This document shows, piece after piece, positions 1 to 8,431 of a DNA stretch of 64,000 nucleotides. Source of the stretch: an uncultured Collinsella sp. (GTDB lineage Bacteria; Actinomycetota; Coriobacteriia; Coriobacteriales; Coriobacteriaceae); the NCBI GenBank assembly GCA_958370785.1, contig CATXKN010000001.1:310001-374000 (forward strand), read 5' to 3'. Below the pieces are notes generated by a model, which saw only the letters and a program-made list of their open reading frames with translations, was not told the DNA's origin and made no database searches. Position numbers and translations under genes: made by a program. How positions within the stretch are numbered: the first letter of the stretch is position 1; each line of letters begins with the position of its first letter.

Positions 1-109
1 GCTTAGCCAAACTTAAGGCGCATATGCCGAGCGCTTGGACGCATGCCGGCCGCGAAAGGACGGCGACTCGTTCTTTCAGGGCGTCTTGGCTATGCAAAGT
101 GCTCGAACG

Positions 110-688
110 TTATTCCTCGTACGCGCCCTCAAGCCGAAGCAGCCACTCCTTGCGGTCAAGCCCGCCGGCATATCCGTTAAGCGAGCCGTCGGCGGCAACC
201 ACGCGATGGCACGGCACGATAATCGAAATGGGATTGCGGGCGACCGCAGCCCCCACCGCACGAGGAGACACAACGGGAGCCTCGTTTCCCGGCACACGAT
301 GCCGAGCTGCAATACGCTGGGCAATCTCACCATACGTAGCGACCTCGCCACGCGGGATAGAAAGCAGCTCAAACCAAACCTCGCGCTGAAACGCCGTACC
401 AATCATATGCAACGGCGGCGTAAACCGAGGCTCCTGCCCCGCAAAATAAGCATTCAGCCAAGCCCACGAACGCTCAAGCACCGAAGAAGCCGCGCCATTT
501 GCCGGACTCACCGACGACATGCCGCCAGCACCAGAAACCGCATCGGCGCCTTCAACATGTTCGGGATCTTCTTTGAGAAGCGTGGAGCCAAAGTGCTCCT
601 GCCCCTCAAACCAAAGCCCCGTCAAACCGCGGCCATCAGCGGCAAGCAGGATTTCGCCCAAAGGCGAAGCAAACGTCGTCGTGACCAC
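110..688 (-). CDS. ogt: Methylated-DNA--[protein]-cysteine S-methyltransferase
   Basis: Suicide DNA-repair protein that moves the alkyl group of O6-methylguanine to its own cysteine. The family signature PCHRVV with the acceptor Cys is visible about two thirds along, followed by a G-GL-RKEWLL stretch typical of the C-terminal DNA-binding domain. The 192 aa length is slightly above the usual 160-180 because of a loose insertion near residues 40-70. I chose the GTG start at 688 because AAGGGAG lies 6-7 nt upstream. It is the first recognisable gene in the window and is followed downstream only by the window edge. The family call is secure; ogt rather than ada-type is inferred from the single-domain length. 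Confidence 0.93.
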   Translation of the reverse strand: MVTTTFASPLGEILLAADGRGLTGLWFEGQEHFGSTLLKEDPEHVEGADAVSGAGGMSSVSPANGAASSVLERSWAWLNAYFAGQEPRFTPPLHMIGTAFQREVWFELLSIPRGEVATYGEIAQRIAARHRVPGNEAPVVSPRAVGAAVARNPISIIVPCHRVVAADGSLNGYAGGLDRKEWLLRLEGAYEE

Positions 689-854
689 CAGCGGCTCCCT
701 TCAAAACTCCGCAACATAATACCGCGAATTGTGCAGACAACCCCGCAGATACGTCTGGGCGGGCTCGCAATTGCTTAAGCGAGGCTGTTTTCCCCAATCA
801 AGCGAAGAAGACGCAGGGCTTCGACGCCAGAGAGGTACCTCTATCAGCTGAGCT

Positions 855-1024
855 CTAATACTTTCCCGAGAAGTGAACGAGTAAAAACGAAGCCCCGGAG
901 CATCCACGCCTTTAGACCGCAAAACCGCAGGATTCGCACAGCAAAACCTCAGGAAATAGCGGTCAAAAAATGCCAATGCTTCGGGGGTCAAAATAAGGTC
1001 GTTCACTTCTCGGGAAAGTATTAG
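855..1024. repeat. Inverted repeat with perfect 26-bp arms
   Basis: Arms at 855-880 and 999-1024 are exact reverse complements around a 118-bp loop. The loop has no convincing gene; a 101-codon frame crossing it reads through the arms and has no family resemblance. It lies between ogt and asd, both on the minus strand. It may be a small non-autonomous element or an RNA structure. Confidence 0.8.
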
Positions 1025-1048
1025 ACCCCGATTCGCACCAGCCCCAAA

Positions 1049-1194
1049 GTCACCTCAGGCAGCAGGCGCGAACGCGCCGCAGCTGCCGTCACGCCCCGCA
1101 GTCACCCCAGGCAGCAGGCGCGAACGCGCCGCAGCTGCCGGACACGCCCCGCAGTCCCCCAAGGCGGCAGGCGCGAAGCGCCGAGGCCGCCGCC
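1049..1194. repeat. Three tandem hairpin units, period about 52 bp
   Basis: Units at 1049-1100, 1101-1153 and 1154-1194 each hold a GC-rich hairpin of the form GGCAGC..GCGaacGCG..GCTGCC; the third is diverged. Together with the inverted repeat before it and the nested hairpin after it, this fills the 744-bp gene-free stretch 689-1432. No gene is seen there. Confidence 0.75.
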
Positions 1195-1290
1195 GGGACC
1201 AGGGCCCACAACAGCCACGTGCTCCCATCAGCCCAGCGGCCCCAACCAACAACGGCCCCATCGCAGACCGCTCGCAGCCGAGTCACCGCA

Positions 1291-1420
1291 GGCGGAGGCC
1301 GGGCTTAGCTTTCAGAACACTCCGCAGACCAGTGTGGCGCCTTGTCCGCGGCTCCGAAGGAGCAGGACAAGGCGCCACACATGGTCGAGGACGTTCTGAA
1401 AGCTAAGCCCGGCCCCCGCC
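1291..1420 (+). repeat. Nested-hairpin element, copy A
   Basis: The outer helix pairs 1298-1318 with 1393-1413 (21 bp, perfect). The inner helix pairs 1333-1347 with 1365-1379 (15 bp, perfect). Between them sit CTCCGCAG on the 5' side and CATGGTCGAGGAC on the 3' side, the internal-loop motifs shared by copies C, D and E of this family. It lies just past the stop codon of asd, on the opposite sense, and could act as a terminator or as a structured RNA. Confidence 0.85.
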
Positions 1421-1432
1421 GGACAGGTCACA

Positions 1433-2458
1433 CTACTCGCAGAGCAGCTTAGCGATCTGGACGGCGTTGGTTGCCGCGCCCTTACGGATTTGGTCGCCGC
1501 AGCACCAGAAGGTGATACCGCGCGCGGCCTCGGGGTTCGAGATGTCGCGACGCACGCGGCCGACCCAAATCAGGTCCTGGTCGGACGTATCCATCGGCAT
1601 GGGGAAGCGGTCGTGTGCATCCTCGGCAGCCATATCGTCAACCAGCTTGACGCCGGGAGCGGCAGCCAGCGCAGCGCGGGCCTCCTCAACCGTAATGTCG
1701 CGCTCAAACTCGAGCGTAATGCTCTCGGAATGCGAGCGCAGCACGGGCACGCGCACGCAGGTGCAGTTCACGCGCAACTCGGGCAGGTGCATGATCTTAC
1801 GGCCCTCGTTCTGCAGCTTCATCTCCTCGGAGGTAAAGCCCTCCTCCTTGACGCCACCGATCTGCGGAATCAGGTTGCTCGCCAGCTGGGCGGCAAACGC
1901 GCGCGGCTCGGGAATCTCCTCGCCGCGGCCCAGGGCGGCCAGTTGAGCCTCGAGCTCGGCCATACCGGGAGCGCCGGCGCCCGAAGCCGCCTGGTACGTC
2001 GAGACAATCATGCGCTTCACGCCGGCGAGCTGATGCAGCGGCCACGTGGGAACCAGGCCGATGATGGTCGCGCAGTTGGGATTGGCGATAAGGCCGTGAT
2101 GCCACTTGATATCGTCGGCATTGATCTCGGGCACGACCAGCGGCACCTCGGGATCCATACGGAAGGCATGGCTGTTGTCGACCACGACGGCGCCGCGCTT
2201 GACGGCCTCGGGCAGCAGCTCCTTGGCGATATCGTCGCCGGCAGCGCCGAGCACGATGTCACAGCCCTCAAAGGCCTCGGGGCAAGCCTCTTCGATCACA
2301 ATCTGCTCGCCGCGGAACTCGACGGTTTTGCCCGCAGAACGCGCGCTCGCCAGCAGCTTGAGCTTACCGACCGGGAACTCCTGCTCGTTAAGGCACTCGA
2401 GCATCTGGGTGCCCACGGCTCCCGTCGCGCCCAAAATAGCAACCGTGTACTGTTTCAT
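1433..2458 (-). CDS. asd: Aspartate-semialdehyde dehydrogenase
   Basis: NADPH-dependent reduction of aspartyl phosphate to aspartate semialdehyde, the branch point to lysine/DAP, threonine and methionine. The dinucleotide fold starts GATGAVG near residue 9, and the catalytic cysteine is in NPNCATI near residue 130. I place the start at the ATG at 2458 (341 aa) rather than the longer frame, because AAAGGGGGAAGC precedes it and the family begins with K-Y-V-ILGATG. lysC lies upstream on the same strand, 174 bp away, with a hairpin between, so the two may be transcribed separately. Confidence 0.96.
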   Translation of the reverse strand: MKQYTVAILGATGAVGTQMLECLNEQEFPVGKLKLLASARSAGKTVEFRGEQIVIEEACPEAFEGCDIVLGAAGDDIAKELLPEAVKRGAVVVDNSHAFRMDPEVPLVVPEINADDIKWHHGLIANPNCATIIGLVPTWPLHQLAGVKRMIVSTYQAASGAGAPGMAELEAQLAALGRGEEIPEPRAFAAQLASNLIPQIGGVKEEGFTSEEMKLQNEGRKIMHLPELRVNCTCVRVPVLRSHSESITLEFERDITVEEARAALAAAPGVKLVDDMAAEDAHDRFPMPMDTSDQDLIWVGRVRRDISNPEAARGITFWCCGDQIRKGAATNAVQIAKLLCE

Positions 2459-2590
2459 GCTTCCCCCTTTAAAGGTTGTGGCTTTTGCCCGCACGCCGAG
2501 CAGGCCGATTATTGTTGCCAGTGTATACAAGAACGGGGCAGGCACGAAACCCGCCCCGTCGAAACGAAACCGAAACGAAACGCCCCGCCG

Positions 2591-2620
2591 TAGATTTTTG
2601 AGGCGAGTCCCAAAAATCTA
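2591..2620 (-). terminator. Hairpin between lysC and asd
   Basis: TAGATTTTTG at 2591-2600 pairs with CAAAAATCTA at 2611-2620. It lies 12 nt past the lysC stop and is probably a lysC terminator or attenuating hairpin. Just beyond it is a short CGAAAC/GAAAC tandem run at about 2558-2582. Confidence 0.6.
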
Positions 2621-2632
2621 GCGCGATAGCAG

Positions 2633-4021
2633 CTACTTGTGGAGCGCAGCCAGAGCGGGATCGACCGGCGCGGAAGCCTCCAGGTCGGAGACCTTCACAA
2701 TGCCGTTCTCATCGGAGAAGGCACGGTAAATGGTCCGAATCGCCAGGTCGAAGTCCTTCTCCTCGACACCGATAATGATGTTGATCTCGTCGCAGCTCTG
2801 CGAAATCATACGCACACTCACACCGGCCTGGCCAAGCATGCCAAACAGATGACCCGAGATACCCGCACGGCCGCGCAGGTTACGACCGACGGTCGCGATG
2901 AGCGCCAAGCCCTCGACAACCTCGATCTCGAGCGGCTCGACCTCCTGCTGAATGTCGCCCACAAGCGAGTAAAGCGAGTCGTGCACATCCTGCTCCTGCA
3001 CCACAGCGCCAAAGCGATCGACACCGGTGGGCATGTGCTCGACGGAAACGTCATAGCGCTCGAACACCGAAAGTGCACGGCGCATAAAGCCGACACGGGG
3101 TTTGGTGCGGTCGCGGGCGACGTTGATGGCGACAAAACCGCGCTTGCCGGTCACGCCGGTAATGATGGGCTCTGCCTCGCCCTCATCAGCCGTCTCGCTA
3201 ATGATGGTGCCGGGGTCCTGCGGCGCATTGGTGTTCTTGATGACCAGCGGAATGCCCGCCTCGCGCACGGGGAACACGGCCTCCTCGTGCAGGACGCTTG
3301 CGCCCATGTACGAAAGCTCGCGCAGCTCCTCGTAGGTAACGCGCGCAATGGGCTGAGCCTCGGGAACAATACGCGGATCCGCAGAATAGAAACCCGAGAC
3401 GTCGGTCCAGTTCTCGTAAAGGTCGGCGCCCAGGCACTTGGCCAGGATCGAGCCCGAGATATCGCCGCCGCCACGATCGAGCAGCTTGATCTGGCCCTCA
3501 CGCGTTGCGCCGTAGAAACCGGGCATAACAAAGCCGCCCTGCTGACCGTACTCCTGCACCAGCTCGGAGGTACGATTCATGCTGAGCGTACCGTCGTGAT
3601 GGAACGCAACGACCGTCGCGGCGTCCAGGAACGGCAGGCCCAGGTACTCGGCCATCAGGCGAGCGGTAAAGTACTCGCCGCGGCTCACAAGCTCCTCGGT
3701 GGAGTAGCCGCCTGAGCGGGCGCGCTCGGCAAAGGCCGCAAACTCCTCGCGGATGGGATAGGTGAGCTCCAGCTCGTCAGCGATATCAAAATAGCGCTGG
3801 CCAATGTCCTCGAGTAGCTCCTCACACGACACGTGATACTTAACGTGCGCGTTAACCAGGTAGAGCAGGTCGGTCACCTTGGTGTCGCCCTTAAAGCGGC
3901 GGCCGCAGGCGGAAACCACCACAAAACGGCGGGCAGGGTCGGCATCGACGATGGCCTTGATCTTCTTGAAGTGTTCGGCGTCGGCGACCGACGAGCCGCC
4001 AAACTTGGCAATCTTAATCAT
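2633..4021 (-). CDS. lysC: Aspartate kinase
   Basis: Phosphorylates aspartate, the committed step of the aspartate amino-acid family. The N-terminal kinase motif KFGGSSV is at residues 7-13. The second nucleotide-site motif reads DRGGGDISGS where many relatives have GRGGSD. The C-terminal part from about residue 310 has the two-ACT-domain pattern expected for feedback control by lysine or threonine. The length of 462 aa fits a monofunctional kinase. It is divergent from thrC across a roughly 100-bp shared promoter region in which I see no T-box or lysine riboswitch. Confidence 0.95.
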   Translation of the reverse strand: MIKIAKFGGSSVADAEHFKKIKAIVDADPARRFVVVSACGRRFKGDTKVTDLLYLVNAHVKYHVSCEELLEDIGQRYFDIADELELTYPIREEFAAFAERARSGGYSTEELVSRGEYFTARLMAEYLGLPFLDAATVVAFHHDGTLSMNRTSELVQEYGQQGGFVMPGFYGATREGQIKLLDRGGGDISGSILAKCLGADLYENWTDVSGFYSADPRIVPEAQPIARVTYEELRELSYMGASVLHEEAVFPVREAGIPLVIKNTNAPQDPGTIISETADEGEAEPIITGVTGKRGFVAINVARDRTKPRVGFMRRALSVFERYDVSVEHMPTGVDRFGAVVQEQDVHDSLYSLVGDIQQEVEPLEIEVVEGLALIATVGRNLRGRAGISGHLFGMLGQAGVSVRMISQSCDEINIIIGVEEKDFDLAIRTIYRAFSDENGIVKVSDLEASAPVDPALAALHK

Positions 4022-4124
4022 GGGCTTGAGGTTACCTTTCTAAAAGCCTCTGCAAACCTGTTTTGCGCGCTCTGATACCATGGTTTCACCGATTGGGACC
4101 AAGGCATCCGAGGAGCAGTGTTAT

Positions 4125-5642
4125 ATGGGAACTTATCATAGTACACGAGGACGCACTTTATCGTGCTCAAGTAAGGTGGCAATCCGCACCGGCATCGCTC
4201 CCGACGGGGGTTTGTTTGTCTCGGACGAGCTCGGCACCCAGCAGGTCGATATCAGCTCGCTTGCAGATAAATCGTACTTTGAAATCGCTCAAGATGTGTT
4301 GGGAATGTTACTGAATGATTACACGGCCGAAGAAATTTCGGCGTGTGTCGACGAGGCATACCGCGGCACGTTCGCGAGTGAAGAGGTTACGCCGCTCGTC
4401 AAACTCGACGCTGCGCCGGGCGCTGACGCCCCTCAGACCTATGTGATGGAGCTCTTTGGCGGTCCCACGAGCGCCTTCAAGGACGTCGCCCTGCAGATGC
4501 TCCCCCGCCTCATGGCCCGCACCTCTGCCAAGGACGGCGGAGCTGAACGCATCATGATCGTCACCGCCACGTCGGGCGACACGGGCAAGGCCGCGCTCGC
4601 CGGTTTTGCTGACGCTCCGGGCACGGGCATCACCGTCTTTTATCCCGAGGGCAAGGTTAGCCGCGTCCAGAACCTGCAGATGTCCACGCAGGAGGGCGAC
4701 AACGTCGCCGTGTGCGGCATCCGCGGCAACTTCGACGACGCCCAGAGTGCTGTCAAGCGCATCTTTGCCGATAAGGAGCTTGCCAAGCGCCTGGAGGCCG
4801 CCGGCACGGTGCTTTCGAGCGCCAACTCCATCAACGTCGGCCGCCTGGTACCGCAGGTCGTCTACTACTTTGCCGCCTATGCGCAGCTGCTGCGCGCCGG
4901 CGCCATCGAGGCCGGCGACGCCGTGGAGTTCTGCGTACCGACCGGCAACTTTGGCGATATCCTGGCCGGCTACTACGCCAAGCGCATGGGTCTGCCCGTC
5001 GCCAAGCTCGTCGTGGCGAGCGACAAGAACAACGTGCTTGCCGACTTCCTGACCACCGGCGTTTACGACCGTAACCGCCCGTTCTTCACGACCATCTCGC
5101 CGTCGATGGACATCCTTATTAGCTCCAATCTGGAGCGCATGCTGTACTTCCTGTCCGATGGCGACTGCGAGCTTGTTGCCGGACTTATGGAGCAGCTGGC
5201 GCAGACTGGTCGCTACGAGGTTCCTGCCGACCTGCTCGCAAAGATTCAGAGCGTCTTTGGCTGCGGTTGGGCCAGCGAGGACGAGGTCCGCACTGCCATC
5301 AAGAGCTGCTGGGATGCGAACGGCTACGTGATCGATCCGCATACTGCTTGCGGCTATCACGTCTTTGAGCAGGTCGCTCCCGCCGAGGGTGCCAAGGCCC
5401 GCGTGCTGCTTTCGACCGCAAGCCCCTACAAGTTCCCGCGCGCCTGCTGCGACGCCCTGGGCCTCGACGTTCCCGAAGATGATTTTGAGGCTATGCGTGT
5501 ACTCGAGCAGGCCACCAACACGGTCGCCCCGACCCAGCTCGCCGAACTCGAATCCAAGCCCGTCCGCTTCGAAGACGTCTGTGACGTCGATGAGATGGCA
5601 AGCTACGTCGAGTCTGCAGCAAAACGAATGAGCACCAACTAG
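4125..5642 (+). CDS. thrC: Threonine synthase
   Basis: PLP enzyme converting O-phosphohomoserine to threonine. The N-terminus carries the family pattern STRG, then APDGGLFV. The PLP lysine lies in PTSAFKD near residue 115, and SGDTGKAAL follows. The ATG at 4125 is preferred to the frame opening at 4080 because GAGGAG lies 9 nt upstream and the family begins close to the STRG motif. The protein is 505 aa. thrB follows after a terminator and a nested hairpin. Confidence 0.95.
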   Translation: MGTYHSTRGRTLSCSSKVAIRTGIAPDGGLFVSDELGTQQVDISSLADKSYFEIAQDVLGMLLNDYTAEEISACVDEAYRGTFASEEVTPLVKLDAAPGADAPQTYVMELFGGPTSAFKDVALQMLPRLMARTSAKDGGAERIMIVTATSGDTGKAALAGFADAPGTGITVFYPEGKVSRVQNLQMSTQEGDNVAVCGIRGNFDDAQSAVKRIFADKELAKRLEAAGTVLSSANSINVGRLVPQVVYYFAAYAQLLRAGAIEAGDAVEFCVPTGNFGDILAGYYAKRMGLPVAKLVVASDKNNVLADFLTTGVYDRNRPFFTTISPSMDILISSNLERMLYFLSDGDCELVAGLMEQLAQTGRYEVPADLLAKIQSVFGCGWASEDEVRTAIKSCWDANGYVIDPHTACGYHVFEQVAPAEGAKARVLLSTASPYKFPRACCDALGLDVPEDDFEAMRVLEQATNTVAPTQLAELESKPVRFEDVCDVDEMASYVESAAKRMSTN

Positions 5643-5654
5643 ATCCCTCATTAA

Positions 5655-5685
5655 GCGCCGGCGAAAGCCGGCGCACCTTCTTTTT
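5655..5685 (+). terminator. Rho-independent terminator of thrC
   Basis: GCGCCGGC at 5655-5662 pairs with GCCGGCGC at 5667-5674, followed by a T-rich run. It starts 13 nt after the thrC stop. Confidence 0.85.
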
Positions 5686-5717
5686 ATTTAGCTTTCGGGA
5701 TGATGACGAGCATGCGA

Positions 5718-5829
5718 GCGGGTCTGGCCGTTTAGTTCGTCGCGAGTTCCGCACGAGCCGGAAAGCACTTAATGTGCTTTCCGAGCGAGCCAGGACTGCC
5801 CGAGCAGCGAACTAAACGGCCAGACCCGC
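5718..5829 (+). repeat. Nested-hairpin element, copy B
   Basis: The outer helix pairs 5718-5739 with 5808-5829 (22 bp, perfect). The inner helix pairs 5760-5768 with 5774-5782. Internal-loop words TTCCGCA and TGCCCGAG are a shortened form of those in copies A, C, D and E. The outer 3' arm ends immediately before the thrB ribosome-binding site at 5832-5837, so folding could affect thrB translation. Confidence 0.75.
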
Positions 5830-5843
5830 CCAGGAGGACCCAC

Positions 5844-6725
5844 ATGATCAAAATCACCGTCCCAGCAACCAGCGCCAACCTAGGCATCGGCTACGATACC
5901 CTCGGCATGGCCGTCAGCCTCTACTCGCACTTCACCTTCGAGCGCACCGACAAGCTCACCATCACGGGCTGCCCCGAGGAGTTCCAAAACGAGAATAACC
6001 TGGTCTATGTGAGCTTTGTCGATGCTCTGGCCGCGTGGGGCGAGCCGGCTTTTCCCGTTGCTATCGACATTCAGACCGACGTGCCCGTCGCCCGCGGCCT
6101 GGGTTCTAGCTCCACCTGCGTCGTCGCCGGCATCATGGCGGCCGCCGCGCTGACGGGCCACACCGTCGACCGTGCCGAGCTCGTCCGCATTGCCACCGAG
6201 GTCGAGGGCCATCCCGATAACGTCGCCCCCGCCATCCTGGGCGGCGCCGTCTGCTCCTTTACGCCGACCGATTCGCTCCCCCAGTGCCTGCGCTACGAGG
6301 TGAGCGATCGCCTGCGTTTTATTACCGTGATTCCGCCCTACGAGGTGCATACGAGCGAGGCCCGCAAGGTTGTGCCGCAGGAGATTCCACTCTCCACCGC
6401 CGTATGGCAAATGGGACGCATCGCCGGCATGACGCGCGGCCTGGAGACCGGCGACCTTGACCTGATTGCCGCCGCCAACGACGACCGCATCCAGGAGCCC
6501 TATCGCCGCCGCCTCATCCCCGACTACAACGCTGTGCGCGACACCTGCCTTAACGGCGGTGCTAAGACCATCTGGATCAGTGGCTCCGGCTCGACCCTCA
6601 TGGCCGTGACTGACGACACCATCGTGGCAAAGTTCCTACAGGTCAAGCTGCGTGAGCAGTTCCCCAAGTGCGACACGCACATTCTGACGTGCGACACGGA
6701 AGGCGCTCAAATCGAGTACCTGTAG
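5844..6725 (+). CDS. thrB: Homoserine kinase
   Basis: GHMP-family kinase that makes O-phosphohomoserine, the substrate of the upstream thrC product. The GHMP ATP loop is PVARGLGSSSTCVVAGI near residues 83-99, and the C-terminal glycine-rich GSGSTLMAV is near residue 257. The ATG at 5844 (293 aa, normal length) has an ideal AGGAGG 6 nt upstream; the frame extends further 5' only into hairpin copy B. Its stop codon lies inside the outermost helix of hairpin copy C. Confidence 0.95.
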   Translation: MIKITVPATSANLGIGYDTLGMAVSLYSHFTFERTDKLTITGCPEEFQNENNLVYVSFVDALAAWGEPAFPVAIDIQTDVPVARGLGSSSTCVVAGIMAAAALTGHTVDRAELVRIATEVEGHPDNVAPAILGGAVCSFTPTDSLPQCLRYEVSDRLRFITVIPPYEVHTSEARKVVPQEIPLSTAVWQMGRIAGMTRGLETGDLDLIAAANDDRIQEPYRRRLIPDYNAVRDTCLNGGAKTIWISGSGSTLMAVTDDTIVAKFLQVKLREQFPKCDTHILTCDTEGAQIEYL

Positions 6726-6900
6726 ACATCCTTCCCATTACCTGTCCGGGGCGGTCGGGGTGTTCCCTCAAAATCGTCCTCGCGCATGAAGGCCCCTTGC
6801 CCTGCTCCTACGGAGCGACGGACAAGGGGCCTTCGCGCTGCGGAATGATTTTGAGGGAACACCCCGACCGTCCCTGCGCCTACCTTGCTGAGGATGTCTA
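6723..6900 (-). repeat. Nested-hairpin element, copy C
   Basis: Three stacked helices: 6723-6732 with 6891-6900 (10 bp, including the thrB stop codon), 6752-6775 with 6847-6870 (24 bp, perfect), and 6788-6799 with 6823-6834 (12 bp). On the minus strand the internal loop reads ATTCCGCAG then CATGCGCGAGGACG, matching copies A, D and E. It lies between the convergent genes thrB and engB and may terminate both. Confidence 0.85.
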
Positions 6901-6981
6901 TAGGGACCCACGCTTTGAAGGGGCGCCGGGCTGATAGCCTGCTTTTTATTGGTAGGGGCTCTTGCTAGGTTGGGGCACTTA

Positions 6982-7572
6982 TTAGAGGCAGGCCTCGGCG
7001 ATGCGGCGCTTGAGTTCGTCGATGCCGGTGCCAGTCTGAGAGCTTGTGATGATCACGTTCTCGGCTGGAACGTTGAGCTGCTTTTTGATGGCTGCTGCCT
7101 GGCGGGCCTGCTGGGTGCGGCTGAGCTTGTCGGCCTTGGTGAGGCAGACGATAAAGTTGAACTCGTTGCCCTGCAGGTAGTCGATCATGTCATGGTCGAG
7201 CTTGCTCGGGTCGTGACGAATATCCACCAGCGACACGACCAGGTTAAAGCTGCGCTCCGAGTCGAAGAAGTCGCCGATAAGTTCTGCCCAGCGGTCACGC
7301 TCGGCCTTGGAACGACGGGCGAAACCATAGCCCGGCAGGTCGACGAAGTGCACGTCGTCGGCCTCGAAGAAGTTGATGTTGCTCGTCTTGCCCGGTGTGC
7401 TCGAAACCTTGACGAGGTTCTTGCGGCCAAAAAGCTTGTTCATGATCGACGACTTGCCCACGTTGGAGCGGCCGACGAAGCTCACCTCGGGGCAAGTGGA
7501 CTCGGGAATCTGCGAAACCTTGCCATAGCTGGCAACGAACTTGGCAAGCTGGTAGTTAATGGAATCGGCCAT
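6982..7572 (-). CDS. engB: Ribosome-biogenesis GTPase EngB (YsxC/YihA)
   Basis: GTP-binding protein of the TrmE-Era-EngA-YihA group, needed for 50S subunit assembly. G1 is GRSNVGKSS, G3 is DLPGYGF and G4 is TKAD, all in order, and the protein is about 196 aa, as is usual. The ATG at 7572 is chosen over the GTG two codons earlier because AAGGAG sits 5 nt before it. It is followed downstream by the convergent thrB gene and preceded by mtnN on the same strand. Confidence 0.95.
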   Translation of the reverse strand: MADSINYQLAKFVASYGKVSQIPESTCPEVSFVGRSNVGKSSIMNKLFGRKNLVKVSSTPGKTSNINFFEADDVHFVDLPGYGFARRSKAERDRWAELIGDFFDSERSFNLVVSLVDIRHDPSKLDHDMIDYLQGNEFNFIVCLTKADKLSRTQQARQAAAIKKQLNVPAENVIITSSQTGTGIDELKRRIAEACL

Positions 7573-7614
7573 GGACACTCCTTGGTCGTAGGTTTTTACA
7601 AAACGGGCGCGCTA

Positions 7615-8352
7615 TTACGCGGCGGCGATACGACGAACGATGTCCAGCGTGATGCCGCTCGCGGTACGAGCGTACTCATCCAGATCGAACTCGCGCTCAC
7701 AAAACGCGTCATATGCCTCGTCACAATTATCGCTGATAGCGCGCAGCACCAGGCAATCGACACCATTCTTGGCCGCGATGTGCGCAATTGCCGCGCCCTC
7801 CATCTCGACGCAATCGGCATGCGTGGCCTCAATAGCAGCGTTACGCATGGCGTCACCCGTAACAAAGCGGTCACCCGTGGCGATAGTGCCACACAGGAAC
7901 TGTTTGGGGTCCTTCTCAGTAGAAGTCTTATCCGCCGAGGCATCCACAAATCCATGCTCGGCAAGCACGGCGGCGGCAACATCAGCCAACGCCGGCGTCG
8001 AGACAAACTCCTCGAGCCCCGGCGCAGACTCGGCGATGAGTGCCGTATCGGTATCAAGATAGCGCAGGCACTTGCCTATAACCACGTCGTTAATATGCAG
8101 TTTAGGGTTTAGGCCTCCCGCGATACCCGAAAACACAACGGCCTGCGGAGCGTATTTGCTGATGAGATGCTGCGTTGCGGCAGCGGCGTTCACGGTACCC
8201 ATGCCAGCGGTCGTGGCGACCACCGTCAGACCGTCAAGCTCGCCGCTCACAACGGTCAAGCCCGCCTCCTGCGCCTCATGCGCGCCACTCAGTTCTTCCT
8301 TAATCTGCGCAACCTCTTTTTCGAGTGCGCCTATGATCGCGATGGTTGCCAT
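7615..8352 (-). CDS. mtnN: 5'-methylthioadenosine/S-adenosylhomocysteine nucleosidase
   Basis: Cleaves adenine from MTA and SAH, recycling by-products of SAM use and releasing the AI-2 precursor. The N-terminus MATIAIIGALEKEV is typical. Residues VVFSGIAGGL and VEMEGAAIAH carry the purine-binding and catalytic Glu regions of the PNP/UDP family. The ATG at 8352 with GGGGG upstream gives 245 aa. It is 43 nt upstream of engB on the same strand and possibly cotranscribed. Confidence 0.93.
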   Translation of the reverse strand: MATIAIIGALEKEVAQIKEELSGAHEAQEAGLTVVSGELDGLTVVATTAGMGTVNAAAATQHLISKYAPQAVVFSGIAGGLNPKLHINDVVIGKCLRYLDTDTALIAESAPGLEEFVSTPALADVAAAVLAEHGFVDASADKTSTEKDPKQFLCGTIATGDRFVTGDAMRNAAIEATHADCVEMEGAAIAHIAAKNGVDCLVLRAISDNCDEAYDAFCEREFDLDEYARTASGITLDIVRRIAAA

Positions 8353-8431
8353 GCCATCCCCCAAATCCGTACAAATTGCTTATCCACGGTATGGTACCAG
8401 CATTTTGGATCTTTCACTTTTTACGAAGTCG

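Noticed and set aside
1..109. Short overlapping frames at the left edge
   Set aside because: They cover the antisense side of ogt or low-complexity sequence; nothing supportable is seen in the first 109 bases.
701..1006. 101-codon minus-strand frame between ogt and asd
   Set aside because: It runs through both arms of a perfect inverted repeat, has no recognisable family and no good ribosome-binding site; better explained as repeat DNA.
1049..1194. Possible CRISPR array or coding tandem repeat
   Set aside because: Three contiguous diverging GC hairpin units without spacers or cas genes; the frames through it are low-complexity and have no start.
4022..4124. T-box or lysine riboswitch between lysC and thrC
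   Set aside because: The shared region is only about 100 bp and shows no specifier stem, T-box sequence or lysine-aptamer features.
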